From: Sinomonas cellulolyticus
Lineage (GTDB): Bacteria > Actinomycetota > Actinomycetes > Actinomycetales > Micrococcaceae
DNA length: 64,000 nt
Direction of reading: 5' to 3'
Assembly (NCBI RefSeq): GCF_014656475.1
Contig: NZ_BNCM01000006.1
Span: forward strand, 1-64,000
Part shown: positions 24,609 to 32,810 of the stretch, one piece after another
How the letters are laid out: every line of letters begins with the position of its first letter
Numbering within the stretch: the first letter of the stretch is position 1
Program-made: the position numbers and the translations under genes
The notes under the pieces: model-generated
Database searches by the model: none
What the model was told of the DNA's origin: nothing
The model's input: only the letters and a program-made list of their open reading frames with translations

Positions 24609-25591
24609 GGCTTCATTCCCTTCTGCTGCGCGCCTCCGTGGGCGGAGGCGACACCATCAAGCGATTCATCGTGGCGGTGGCGGACGGTGTTGCGGATACG
24701 CCCGAGCCCCTCGATCTCCGCGACGATGACTTCGCCGTCCTGGAGGAAGCGCCCCTTGGGGTTGCCGACACCGGACGGGGTGCCGGTGGCGATGAGGTCG
24801 CCGGGGCGGAGCGTCATCGAACGCGAGAGGTAGGAAATCTGCTCGGCGATGTCGTAGTACATCCACTTCGTCGACGAGTCCTGCATCAGCTCGTCACCGA
24901 CCCAGAGCTTCAGTCGGAGGTCCATCGGGTCAGCGACGGCATCCGCCGGAGTCAGCCACGGACCCATCGGGAGCCCGGTGTCGAAGCTCTTGGATGTGAG
25001 AGTGTCCGCTCCGAAGGGCTTGAACACATCCATGCGGGCCAGGTCGCGCGCCGACAGCTCGTTGAGCACGACGTACCCGGCGATGTGGCTCTCCACGTCG
25101 TCCGGGGCGATGGCGGAACCGGCCTTGCCGATCACCACGCCCAGCTCGATCTCCCAGTCGAGCGCGTCGGACAACACGGGCGGGAACACGTCGGTGTCGG
25201 GGTCGGCCACCGACTGAGGGGCTTTGAGGAACATGTACGGACCGAAGGTCGACTCCTTGGGGACGATCCTCTTTGCACTCATCTCGGCGACGTGGTCGGC
25301 ATAGTTCGACGTGGCGCAGAAGATCGCTCCCGGCCGCGGGACCGGCGCGTGCAGCCTCACGGCGTCGAGGGCCAGCGCATCCCCCGGGACGGCATCCGCC
25401 ATGGCATCGAGCCGCGCCCGCATGGCATCCCAGTCGTCGATTACGTCCATGGGGGATGCCGCGTCAATCTCGGTTCCGTGTCCGATGTCGATGACGCGGT
25501 CGCCGACGAGGAGTCCGGGCCTGGGGGCCCCGCCGTCAATGGAGTAGTTGAGCAGTCGCCAGGCTACGGCATTCTCCACGTTGCCGGTCAT
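24605..25591 (-). CDS. Fumarylacetoacetate hydrolase-family protein
   Basis: 328 residues. FAH C-terminal domain with FCATSNYADHVAEM, DWEIELGVVIGKAG (metal Glu residues), GYVVLNELSARDLA, KSFDTGLPMGPWL and LRPGDLIATGTPSGVG. Members hydrolyse C-C bonds of ring-cleavage products or decarboxylate oxo acids. Start ATG 25591 overlaps the upstream stop as ATGA. It probably acts downstream of one of the two extradiol enzymes of this operon. Confidence 0.85.
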   Translation of the reverse strand: MTGNVENAVAWRLLNYSIDGGAPRPGLLVGDRVIDIGHGTEIDAASPMDVIDDWDAMRARLDAMADAVPGDALALDAVRLHAPVPRPGAIFCATSNYADHVAEMSAKRIVPKESTFGPYMFLKAPQSVADPDTDVFPPVLSDALDWEIELGVVIGKAGSAIAPDDVESHIAGYVVLNELSARDLARMDVFKPFGADTLTSKSFDTGLPMGPWLTPADAVADPMDLRLKLWVGDELMQDSSTKWMYYDIAEQISYLSRSMTLRPGDLIATGTPSGVGNPKGRFLQDGEVIVAEIEGLGRIRNTVRHRHDESLDGVASAHGGAQQKGMKP

Positions 25592-26805
25592 GACCACGGC
25601 CCCATGAAGACCTCGCCGTCGAAAAGTGTGCCGCTGTCCTCGATCGTCTCGGGCCAGGTTGCCGGGTCGCTCGTGATCGCGGCGGCACGTCCGGCGCTGC
25701 GCTCACCGGCCCATCCGACCTGCTCCATGCCGAAGTACAGCTGGATGAGGTGACCGTCCGGGTCCTTGATGTGCGCCGCGTAGGCGATCCCGGGGAACAG
25801 CTCGCCGGGCAGCTCGACGAATTCGATGCCCTTGGCCTTGAGCCAGTCGACGGCGTCGCGGAGCTGACGGTAGCTGGCGACCTTCATGCCGAAGCTCATC
25901 AGGGTGGTGTCCTCGCGCAGCCCGAGCACCTCGCGAAGGCCGATGTCGTACACCGCCATGCTGTGGTGCTCGGCGTTGACGCGGAGGAACACGGCGCGGT
26001 GGCCCCGGTAGTCGATCTCCTCGGTGACCGTCATGCCCATGACGTCGCGGTAATACGCGACCATCGCGGCGACGTCCGGCGTGAACAGGCGGACAGGCCC
26101 GATCCCGGTGACTCGGAACGGACGCTGCAGGTAGACGCCGTCGACGACGAACGTCTCGTCGTACGCGTCGATCGAGCGGTGGCCGGCGCTGATGTCGATG
26201 CCCGCGGCGATCGCGTCGTCGACCTCCTGCTGCTCCGACTTCTGCGGCAGCTCGGGGACGACGTGGAAGCCGCGCTCGCGCATCGGTCCCGGCTTTGACT
26301 GACCGCTCCAGCCGACCTGCTCGATGCCGTAGTAGAGCTCGTTGACGTGCCAGTCGCTGTCGAACAGGTAGACGTGCCAGTTCGACCCCGGCATGTCACG
26401 GCCGGCTCGGATGATCTCCTGCTTGTTCTCCTTGAACCAGGTGTGACCGTCGACGACCTCCTGGAGGCTGCCGACCTGCCAGGTGATCTGGTTGGTCGTG
26501 ATGCCAGCAGGAGTGGCAGCGCTGCCGCCCATCTGGTCGCGCACGCGCTTCGGGAAGATGACGAGCGAGTGGTGGTCGCTGCCGTAGCGGAGGAAGTAGC
26601 CCGTTCCTCCCGGACCCTCGGCAATGTGCTTCTTCTCGGGCGGCAGGATCTTCGCGAACGGAAGCTCGTCGGAGAGCTTGAAGCCGAGTAGTCGAGTATA
26701 GAAGTTATACGCTTCTTCAATGTTGTAACAGTTCACTCCGAAGTGACCTAGACGGCGGATCCGAAACGGCCGATCCAGGAGTACACCCCCGACGTCATAC
26801 TTCAT
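25588..26805 (-). CDS. Two-domain VOC (type I) extradiol dioxygenase-like protein
   Basis: 405 residues, two glyoxalase/VOC repeats. The first half has LGHFGVN (His near 21), SDHHSLVIF and NELYYGIEQVGW, a possible His-His-Glu iron triad. In the second half the matching positions read GPVRLF, EHHSMAV and IQLYFGMEQVGW, so the first His and the Glu are absent. In classical two-domain enzymes the active site is in the C-terminal half, so this is reversed. ATG 26805 is chosen; GTG 26814 and TTG 26817 are nearer the AGAGAG. First gene of the operon. Confidence 0.75.
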   Translation of the reverse strand: MKYDVGGVLLDRPFRIRRLGHFGVNCYNIEEAYNFYTRLLGFKLSDELPFAKILPPEKKHIAEGPGGTGYFLRYGSDHHSLVIFPKRVRDQMGGSAATPAGITTNQITWQVGSLQEVVDGHTWFKENKQEIIRAGRDMPGSNWHVYLFDSDWHVNELYYGIEQVGWSGQSKPGPMRERGFHVVPELPQKSEQQEVDDAIAAGIDISAGHRSIDAYDETFVVDGVYLQRPFRVTGIGPVRLFTPDVAAMVAYYRDVMGMTVTEEIDYRGHRAVFLRVNAEHHSMAVYDIGLREVLGLREDTTLMSFGMKVASYRQLRDAVDWLKAKGIEFVELPGELFPGIAYAAHIKDPDGHLIQLYFGMEQVGWAGERSAGRAAAITSDPATWPETIEDSGTLFDGEVFMGPWS

Positions 26806-26910
26806 GCCACGCACCAACTCTCTTGAAAGATTCCCAGCATCCGCCCATTCCCATCGGCCTCATGCGCGGAAGCACGAGTTGTGAGCAGCGCTGTCTCATG
26901 CGACCGATAG

Positions 26911-26928
26911 TAGCGCATAACTTCACCA
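26911..26928. promoter_or_regulatory. TAGCGCA operator-like site, VOC-Rieske-LigAB operon
   Basis: TAGCGCATAAC, a perfect left half of the island dyad TAGCGCA-N4-TGCGCTA with a poor right half, 106 bp upstream of the first gene of the dioxygenase operon. Confidence 0.55.
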
Positions 26929-26932
26929 CTTC

Positions 26933-27619
26933 TCAATCAATTTTCGTCAACGTCGCAGCCTGCGTCGCGAGTACCTGAGCGGGGGTCGGGAGGTGGTAGA
27001 TCCCGAGCGTCGTCTCACCGGCCCGCAGCCGCGCGAAGTACTCTGCTTCCGTTGCCTCGCGCTTTTCCCCGAGCGCGACGACGTCGTCCGCCTGCGCGTC
27101 CGGGATGACAACGACACCGTCCGCGTCCCCGACCACAAGGTCGCCGGGCTCGATCTGCACGTCGCCGATCGTGATCGGGACCCCGAGGGAGCCAGCCTTG
27201 CGCGGATCCTTGATCGTGCCTCGGATGCAGCGACGGTCCGCGAACACCGGGAAGCCGAGGGTGATCATCTGCTGCGCGTCCCGCACGCCGCCGTCGATGA
27301 CGAGGCCGCCGAGGCCGCGCGCCACCGCGGCGACGGCCATGACCTCGCCGAAGTAGCCGAATTCGCGCGCGCCGCCCGTGGACACCACGAGGACGTCGCC
27401 GGGGGCAGCCGCGACGATGGCGTGGTGCAGCCACAGGTTGTCGCCTGGCGGCACGGCAACGGGGAACGCCCGGCCCGCTACCGGGAGGGTCAGGGACATC
27501 GCCTGGATGCCCGAGGGCAGCGATCCGATCCGTCCGGCCGCCTCATGCAGCGTCGCCGCCCCAAGGGCGCCCGCCCGCGCCGTTCGTCCTGCGTGCCCTG
27601 CGGAATTGTCGATGCTCAT
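26933..27619 (-). CDS. RraA-family aldolase/decarboxylase 1
   Basis: 228 residues. RraA/HMG aldolase fold with AAPGDVLVVSTGGAREFGYFGEV, VIDGGVRDAQQM (the R-D pair binding pyruvate and metal) and IEPGDLVVGDADGVVVIP. Family enzymes cleave 4-carboxy-4-hydroxy-2-oxoadipate or 4-hydroxy-4-methyl-2-oxoglutarate, the last step of protocatechuate/gallate 4,5-cleavage. ATG 27619 has GGAAGGA upstream. It is divergent from a second RraA gene, with an operator-like site between. Confidence 0.82.
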   Translation of the reverse strand: MSIDNSAGHAGRTARAGALGAATLHEAAGRIGSLPSGIQAMSLTLPVAGRAFPVAVPPGDNLWLHHAIVAAAPGDVLVVSTGGAREFGYFGEVMAVAAVARGLGGLVIDGGVRDAQQMITLGFPVFADRRCIRGTIKDPRKAGSLGVPITIGDVQIEPGDLVVGDADGVVVIPDAQADDVVALGEKREATEAEYFARLRAGETTLGIYHLPTPAQVLATQAATLTKID

Positions 27620-27689
27620 GGCCACTGATCCTTCCGGCGCGGACTCCCGGCCCCGCCTCCTTGCAAACTCTCTGAAGACTCGGCTACAG

Positions 27690-27707
27690 TAGCGCATAAA
27701 TTCATCT
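27690..27707. promoter_or_regulatory. TAGCGCA operator-like site between two rraA-type genes
   Basis: TAGCGCATAAATTCATCT: a perfect left half and a weak right half of the island dyad, placed between the divergent RraA-family genes, 71 and 72 bp from the two starts. Confidence 0.55.
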
Positions 27708-27778
27708 CTGTGTATCGCTGCTCACAGCGAAATGCGGCGAGGTTTGCCCTTGTTTTCACACGTCAAAGGAGCGGTGTG

Positions 27779-28459
27779 ATGGTTGATGAATCACATGAAT
27801 GGACTGCACAACTGCGTGAGCTAGATACCTGTGTCGTGTCGGATGCGCTGGACGCTCTGGGCCTGCCGGGCGCGGTGTCCGACCTCATTCGACTGAGCGG
27901 TGACGCCCCCGTCGTCGGGCGCGCCGTCACGGTCGACCTCGTCAGTGCAGAGCAGGGCCCAGCGGCCCCGAGCACACGGCATCTCGCGACCGCGGCGGTC
28001 GCGACGTCCGGACCAGAGGAGGTCATCGTCGTCGCGCACCCTGGCCTTCCATGCGCCGGCTGGGGCGGTCTGCTCACGAAGGCAGCCTCGCTGCGCGGCA
28101 TTGCCGGCACGCTCGTCGACGGTCCCGTACGCGACGTCGACGAAAGCCGTGCGCTCGGCTACTCGATCCTCGGCCGCAGCGCGACGCCAGTCACCGCCCG
28201 CGGTCGCCTCGTCGAAGACAGCTGGAGCGAGACGATCACGTTCGCCGGCGTCCGGGTGGCCACGGGCGACCTTGTCCGCGCCGACGGCAGCGGCATCGTC
28301 TTTATCCCCTTCGATCGCGCCGCCGAGGTCATCGAGCGGGCCCGCCAGTTCGCCGCGCGCGAGTCGGCCATGTCGGCCGCTCTCGACCAGGGCGAGGTCA
28401 TCACAGCCGTCATGGGGGCGTCCTACGAGGAGCTCGCCGGAAGGGTGGCCCACTCGTGA
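27779..28459 (+). CDS. RraA-family protein 2
   Basis: 226 residues from ATG 27779, preceded by AAAGGAG. DTCVVSDALDALGLPG, VVAHPGLPCAGWGGLLTKAA, GTLVDGPVRDVDESRALG (R-D pair kept) and VATGDLVRADGSGIVFIP mark the RraA fold. It is more divergent from copy 1 than copy 3 is, and translationally coupled to copy 3. It may be a second aldolase or a subunit partner. Confidence 0.78.
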   Translation: MVDESHEWTAQLRELDTCVVSDALDALGLPGAVSDLIRLSGDAPVVGRAVTVDLVSAEQGPAAPSTRHLATAAVATSGPEEVIVVAHPGLPCAGWGGLLTKAASLRGIAGTLVDGPVRDVDESRALGYSILGRSATPVTARGRLVEDSWSETITFAGVRVATGDLVRADGSGIVFIPFDRAAEVIERARQFAARESAMSAALDQGEVITAVMGASYEELAGRVAHS

Positions 28460-29106
28460 CCACCACCCTCGTCGAGCGCCTTGGTGCGCTGGAGACACCT
28501 TGCGTCAGCGACGCCCTCGACCGCCTCGGCATCGACGGCCAGTGCGCGGGCATCATGCCCCTCGACAACAACTTCCGTCTCGTCGGCCCCGCCTTCACCG
28601 TCAGGTACGTCTACGCGGACGAGCGCGGTCGCAGCGTCGGCGACTTCATCGACGACATCCCGACCGGCACGGTCGCCGTAATCGACAACCTCGGCCGTCT
28701 GGATGCCACCGTCTGGGGCGATCTGATGACGACGATCGCGTCCCAGCGCGGCCTCGGCGGCACGGTCATCGACGGCGTCTGCCGTGACCTCGATCGCGCA
28801 CTGGAAATGGACTACCCGCTGTTCACCCGCGCGCATTGGATGCGCACGGGCAAGGACCGCGTCCGCCTCGACGCGCTCGAGGTGCCTGTCACGATCGGCG
28901 GCATCGGCGTCAACCCGGGCGATCTGCTGCTCGGCGACATCAACGGAGTTGTCGTGATCCCGGCCGACCGCGCGGAGGAGGTCATAGAGACCTCCGAAAT
29001 GATCCGCGACGTGGAGGACGAGATTCGCGCCGACATCCTCGCAGGCTCCTCGCTGCGCGACGCGCGCGCCCGCGCCGGTTACCACCAGCTCCAGACCAGG
29101 AGATGA
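28456..29106 (+). CDS. RraA-family aldolase 3
   Basis: 216 residues from GTG 28456, overlapping the previous stop as GTGA. ETPCVSDALDRLGIDGQCAG, GTVAVIDNLGRLDATVWGDLM, VIDGVCRDLDRALEM and NPGDLLLGDINGVVVIP match RraA/HMG-CHA aldolases. With LigJ-like hydratase encoded two genes downstream it is a good candidate for the 4-carboxy-4-hydroxy-2-oxoadipate aldolase. Confidence 0.8.
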   Translation: MTTTLVERLGALETPCVSDALDRLGIDGQCAGIMPLDNNFRLVGPAFTVRYVYADERGRSVGDFIDDIPTGTVAVIDNLGRLDATVWGDLMTTIASQRGLGGTVIDGVCRDLDRALEMDYPLFTRAHWMRTGKDRVRLDALEVPVTIGGIGVNPGDLLLGDINGVVVIPADRAEEVIETSEMIRDVEDEIRADILAGSSLRDARARAGYHQLQTRR

Positions 29107-30089
29107 CAGTGGACAACACCACACCCCTTTCCCTGCTCGTCCGCGAGACCCGTTACGAAGCCGACGGCGTCGTGTCGGTCTGCTTCGTCGACCCCACCGG
29201 CGCCGACCTGCCCAAGTGGAAGGCTGGCGCCCACCTGGAGATCACGCTCCCATCGGGACTGGTCCGCCAGTACTCACTGTGGAGCAATCCGGATGACCCG
29301 CAGCACTACCGCGTGGGCGTGCTGCGCGAAGACCGCGGACGCGGCGGTTCCAAGGAGATCCACGACACCGGACTCGTCGGCCGCACCTTGACCGTCAACG
29401 GCCCGCGCAACCGGTTCGAGCTGGTCGACGCCCCGCGGTACATCTTCATCGCCGGCGGCATCGGTGTCACGCCGCTCGTGCCGATGCTGTCGCGGGTCGC
29501 GCGCAGCGACGCCAACCCGGAGTGGTCGTTCCACTACGGCGGCCGGTCCCGTCGGTCGATGGCCTTCACCGGCGTCCTCGAGCGCCTCGCCCAGTCGGGC
29601 CGTGGAGGCACGGTGAACTTCGTGGCCGAGGACAGCGATGGCATCCTCGATCTACGGGGCATCCTGTCCGCCGCGGACGGGGAGACCGCGATCTACTGCT
29701 GTGGTCCGGGCGGACTCATCACCGCCGTTGAGAAGCTCTGCGAGGAGCTGGGCCTTCCCGGCCTGCATGTCGAGCGCTTCGGCGCCGCGCCCGTCGACGA
29801 GTCGGTCGCCTCGGCGGAGAACACCACGTTCGAGGTCGAGCTGTCCACGACGGGCACCACCGTGTCCGTCGGTCCCGACGAGAGCATCCTCGAGTGCGTC
29901 CGCTCGATCGTCCCCGGGGTCCCCGCTTCGTGCGAGGAGGGCTTCTGCGGCACCTGCGAGGTCCGCATCCTCGCCGGACAGGCCGAGCACCGCGACCAGA
30001 TCCTCACCCAGGCCGAGCAGGACGCCAACGAGACGATGTTCATTTGCGTATCCCGCGCGAAGTCGCCACGCCTCGTCCTCGACCTCTGA
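29103..30089 (+). CDS. Phthalate dioxygenase reductase-type oxidoreductase
   Basis: 328 residues. Order: FMN/FAD barrel (RQYSLWSNPDD flavin motif), NAD domain (FIAGGIGVTPLVPML, YCCGPGGLI), then a C-terminal plant-type [2Fe-2S] domain with C-x4-C-x2-C (CEEGFCGTC) and a distal Cys in FICVS. This FMN-NAD-ferredoxin order is that of phthalate dioxygenase reductase and VanB. It probably feeds the Rieske oxygenase at 23.3 kb. ATG overlaps the upstream stop as ATGA. Confidence 0.88.
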   Translation: MTVDNTTPLSLLVRETRYEADGVVSVCFVDPTGADLPKWKAGAHLEITLPSGLVRQYSLWSNPDDPQHYRVGVLREDRGRGGSKEIHDTGLVGRTLTVNGPRNRFELVDAPRYIFIAGGIGVTPLVPMLSRVARSDANPEWSFHYGGRSRRSMAFTGVLERLAQSGRGGTVNFVAEDSDGILDLRGILSAADGETAIYCCGPGGLITAVEKLCEELGLPGLHVERFGAAPVDESVASAENTTFEVELSTTGTTVSVGPDESILECVRSIVPGVPASCEEGFCGTCEVRILAGQAEHRDQILTQAEQDANETMFICVSRAKSPRLVLDL

Positions 30090-30112
30090 CACCCACCTAT
30101 GGAGACATCCCT

Positions 30113-31156
30113 GTGATCATCGACATCCACGGCCACGTCAGCTCGCCCGCCGAGCTGTACGCGTACCGATCGATCCTCACCGCCGGCCGTGGAGCGCACG
30201 GGCGAGCAGGCATCAAGCTCAAGACGGAGGCCGTGCTGCGCGCCGCCGAGCGCCACGTCGGGCTGCTTGACCGCGTCGGCACCGACGTCCAGTTCATCTC
30301 GCCGCGTCCGTTCCAGCTCATGCACGCAGAGAGCCCAGCCAAGATCGTGGACTGGTGGACCCGCGCCACCAACGACGCAGTCGCCGCCCAGGTGGAGGCG
30401 TTCCCGGAGCGGTTTCGCGGCGTCGCGGCGCTGCCACAGGCCGTGGGCACCGAGCCGGAGGCATGGCTCGACGAGCTGGAGCGCGCCGTCCTCGAGCTCG
30501 GCTTCATCGGCGTACTGATCAACCCGGACCCGGCGGAAGGCCAGGAGCTCGGCATCCCGCGTGTCGGCCACGAGTGGTGGTACCCGCTGTTCGCCAAGCT
30601 CGAGGAGCTGGGCGTGCCCGCGCTCATCCACGCGGCCGGCTGCCGGTCGGACCGCGAGAACTACAGCGAGCACATGATCACCGAGGCGAGCCGCACGGCC
30701 ATCTCGCTCGCGAACTCGCGGGTGTTCGAGCACTTCCCGAACCTGTCGCTCATCGTCTCGCACGGCGGCGGGTCGGTCCCATACCAGGTCGGCCGCTGGC
30801 GCGCCGCCCGGTATCTGGAGTACACGCAGGTCGAGGCGTACGACAACAAGGACGGCGAGGCACCCCCCGAAATCGAGTCGTTCGACGACAGCCTGCGCCG
30901 CCTGTACTTCGACTCGCTCGTGCACGACCGCAAAGCCCTCGCGCTGCTCGTGCAGACCGTTGGCGCCGACCGCGTCATGCTCGGCACCGAGGTGCCGGGT
31001 AGCGGCTCGCCCATCGACCCGCTGACGGGCAACCAGTACGACGACCTCACGCGATCGATCCAGAGCTACGACTGGCTCGACGAGGCAGACCGCGCGCTGA
31101 TCCTGGAGGGGACCGCACGACGCCTCTACACGCGTCTGCCGAGGAGCGGGCGATGA
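30113..31156 (+). CDS. ligJ: Amidohydrolase-2, 4-oxalomesaconate hydratase (LigJ)-like
   Basis: 347 residues from GTG 30113, GGAG 8 nt upstream. IIDIHGHVSSPAELYAYR at the N-terminus, GVLINPDPAEG, ALIHAAGC, LIVSHGGGSVPYQVGR and MLGTEVPGSGSP fit the ACMSD/LigJ branch. LigJ hydrates 4-oxalomesaconate to 4-carboxy-4-hydroxy-2-oxoadipate, the substrate of RraA-type aldolases encoded just upstream. A decarboxylase of the same family is the alternative. Confidence 0.75.
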   Translation: MIIDIHGHVSSPAELYAYRSILTAGRGAHGRAGIKLKTEAVLRAAERHVGLLDRVGTDVQFISPRPFQLMHAESPAKIVDWWTRATNDAVAAQVEAFPERFRGVAALPQAVGTEPEAWLDELERAVLELGFIGVLINPDPAEGQELGIPRVGHEWWYPLFAKLEELGVPALIHAAGCRSDRENYSEHMITEASRTAISLANSRVFEHFPNLSLIVSHGGGSVPYQVGRWRAARYLEYTQVEAYDNKDGEAPPEIESFDDSLRRLYFDSLVHDRKALALLVQTVGADRVMLGTEVPGSGSPIDPLTGNQYDDLTRSIQSYDWLDEADRALILEGTARRLYTRLPRSGR

Positions 31157-32736
31157 CGGATGATCGGGCCGCCCGGCGGGAGCCCCCGCTGCACGGAGTC
31201 CCCGGGCGCTGGGACGACGAGGCCGACCTCCTGATCCTCGGCTACGGCGGTGCGGGCGCGTCCTGCGCGGCTGTCGCGGCGGAGACCGGAGCGGACGTGC
31301 TCGTGCTGGAGAAGGGCGCGATCGGCGGCGGCAACTCCGCCTGCATCGCTGGCTCGCTCATCCTGCACTCGGACGACGACGAGCGCGCACTGGAGTACCT
31401 CGACTGGCTGTGCGGCGGACAGACGGAGGCGGAGGTGCTGCAGGCCTTCATCGACGGCCTCGCCGGCATCCCTGAGTTCCAGTCGCACCTCGGCTTCCCG
31501 ATGAAGGAGGACCCGAAGCCGTACCGCGCCGACGGGTTCTACCCGGAGTGGCCGGGCGCCCCTGGCGCCGGCGGCATCCTCGGCCACAGCGTGATCACGG
31601 CCCCGGGCGGCGACGCCCTGTGGACCGCGATCTCCCGGCTCGCGGAGAACCGCGGCGCTCGGGTGCGGCTGGAGACGCCGGCCGAGCGGCTCGTCCAGGA
31701 TCCCGACACCGGGGAGATCCTCGGCGCGATCGCCCGGACGGCGGACGGCCGTCGCATCGCCGTGCGCGGCCGCAAGGCGACGGTGCTCGCTACGGGAGGC
31801 TTCGAGTTCAACGACGAGATGCGGCGGCAGTACCTTAGCCACGCTCCCGTGAAGTTCCTCGGTTCGCCCCTGCTCACAGGCGACGGGATTGCCATGGCGC
31901 AGCGCGCCGGCGCGAAGCTGTGGCACATGAGCTCTGTCTCGGGCCCTCTCTACTGGGGCGTCGAGGTCGAGGCCGGTCGCGTCTACGTGACCTACGAGTT
32001 CATGCGCGCCGCCCGCTTCGGCTATTCCTCCCCCGTCTTCACGGAGGCCGGAAGCCTGATCTGGGTGGACAAGAACGGCAAGAGGTTCCACAACGAGACG
32101 GTCGAGATCGGCACGCTCCGGCACGGCTACGCGAACCGTGAGGAGTGGTTCCAGATCGACCCGGACACGGCGGAGTTCACACACATCCCGGCGTTCCAGA
32201 TCTTCGACGAGAAGGTCTTTCGTGCCGGTCCCGCGATGACGACGCTCAACTCGCGTACGCCGCTGTGGAGCGCCGACAACATCGCCGAGCTCGAGAACGG
32301 CTGGATCATCAAAGCCGACACCATCGAGGAACTCGCCGAGAAGTGCACCTTCGCGGCGGACCCCGGCGCCTACCGCGGCGGTCACATTGACCCCGAGACC
32401 TTGGCGCAGACGATCCGCGACTACAACGCGGCATGCGCGGCGGGCCTCGATGAGGAGTTCGGCCGGAAGGACTTCCTCACGCCGCTGGACTCCGGTCCCT
32501 TCTACGCGGTCGGTCCGATGGTCCCGACGTTCATCAACACGCACGGCGGCCCGAAGCACGACGCCGAGCAGCGCGTGCTGGACACGAACGAGCAGCCCAT
32601 CGGGCGGCTCTACGCGATCGGTGAGTGCGGCTCGATGTGGGGTCCGTACTACAACTCGATGGGCGACGTGACGGAGTTCATGATCTCCGGCGCCAACGCC
32701 GCCCGCAGCGCACTCGCCCTCGAACCGCAGGGCTGA
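31153..32736 (+). CDS. FAD-binding dehydrogenase (fumarate reductase / KstD-like)
   Basis: 527 residues. LLILGYGGAGASCAAVAAETG dinucleotide motif, GGGNSACIAGS, TGGFEFNDEMRRQYL and the C-terminal GRLYAIGECGSMWGPYYNSMG match FAD_binding_2 proteins such as 3-ketosteroid dehydrogenases and soluble fumarate reductases. It may desaturate or reduce a ring-cleavage acid or ring-dearomatised compound. Overlaps ligJ-like by 4 nt; last gene of the operon before a hairpin. Confidence 0.8.
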   Translation: MTDDRAARREPPLHGVPGRWDDEADLLILGYGGAGASCAAVAAETGADVLVLEKGAIGGGNSACIAGSLILHSDDDERALEYLDWLCGGQTEAEVLQAFIDGLAGIPEFQSHLGFPMKEDPKPYRADGFYPEWPGAPGAGGILGHSVITAPGGDALWTAISRLAENRGARVRLETPAERLVQDPDTGEILGAIARTADGRRIAVRGRKATVLATGGFEFNDEMRRQYLSHAPVKFLGSPLLTGDGIAMAQRAGAKLWHMSSVSGPLYWGVEVEAGRVYVTYEFMRAARFGYSSPVFTEAGSLIWVDKNGKRFHNETVEIGTLRHGYANREEWFQIDPDTAEFTHIPAFQIFDEKVFRAGPAMTTLNSRTPLWSADNIAELENGWIIKADTIEELAEKCTFAADPGAYRGGHIDPETLAQTIRDYNAACAAGLDEEFGRKDFLTPLDSGPFYAVGPMVPTFINTHGGPKHDAEQRVLDTNEQPIGRLYAIGECGSMWGPYYNSMGDVTEFMISGANAARSALALEPQG

Positions 32737-32745
32737 ACAGTAACC

Positions 32746-32782
32746 ACGAAGGCCGTGCCCCGAACGGGGGCACGGCCTTCGT
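32746..32782. terminator. Bidirectional hairpin terminator
   Basis: Arms ACGAAGGCCGTGCCCC and GGGGCACGGCCTTCGT (16 bp, perfect) around GAACG, between the converging flavoprotein and MmgE/PrpD genes. A near-identical hairpin lies at 37241-37277. Confidence 0.85.
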
Positions 32783-32810
32783 CGTCTGTCGGCTCAAGCG
32801 ACGGCGAGAG

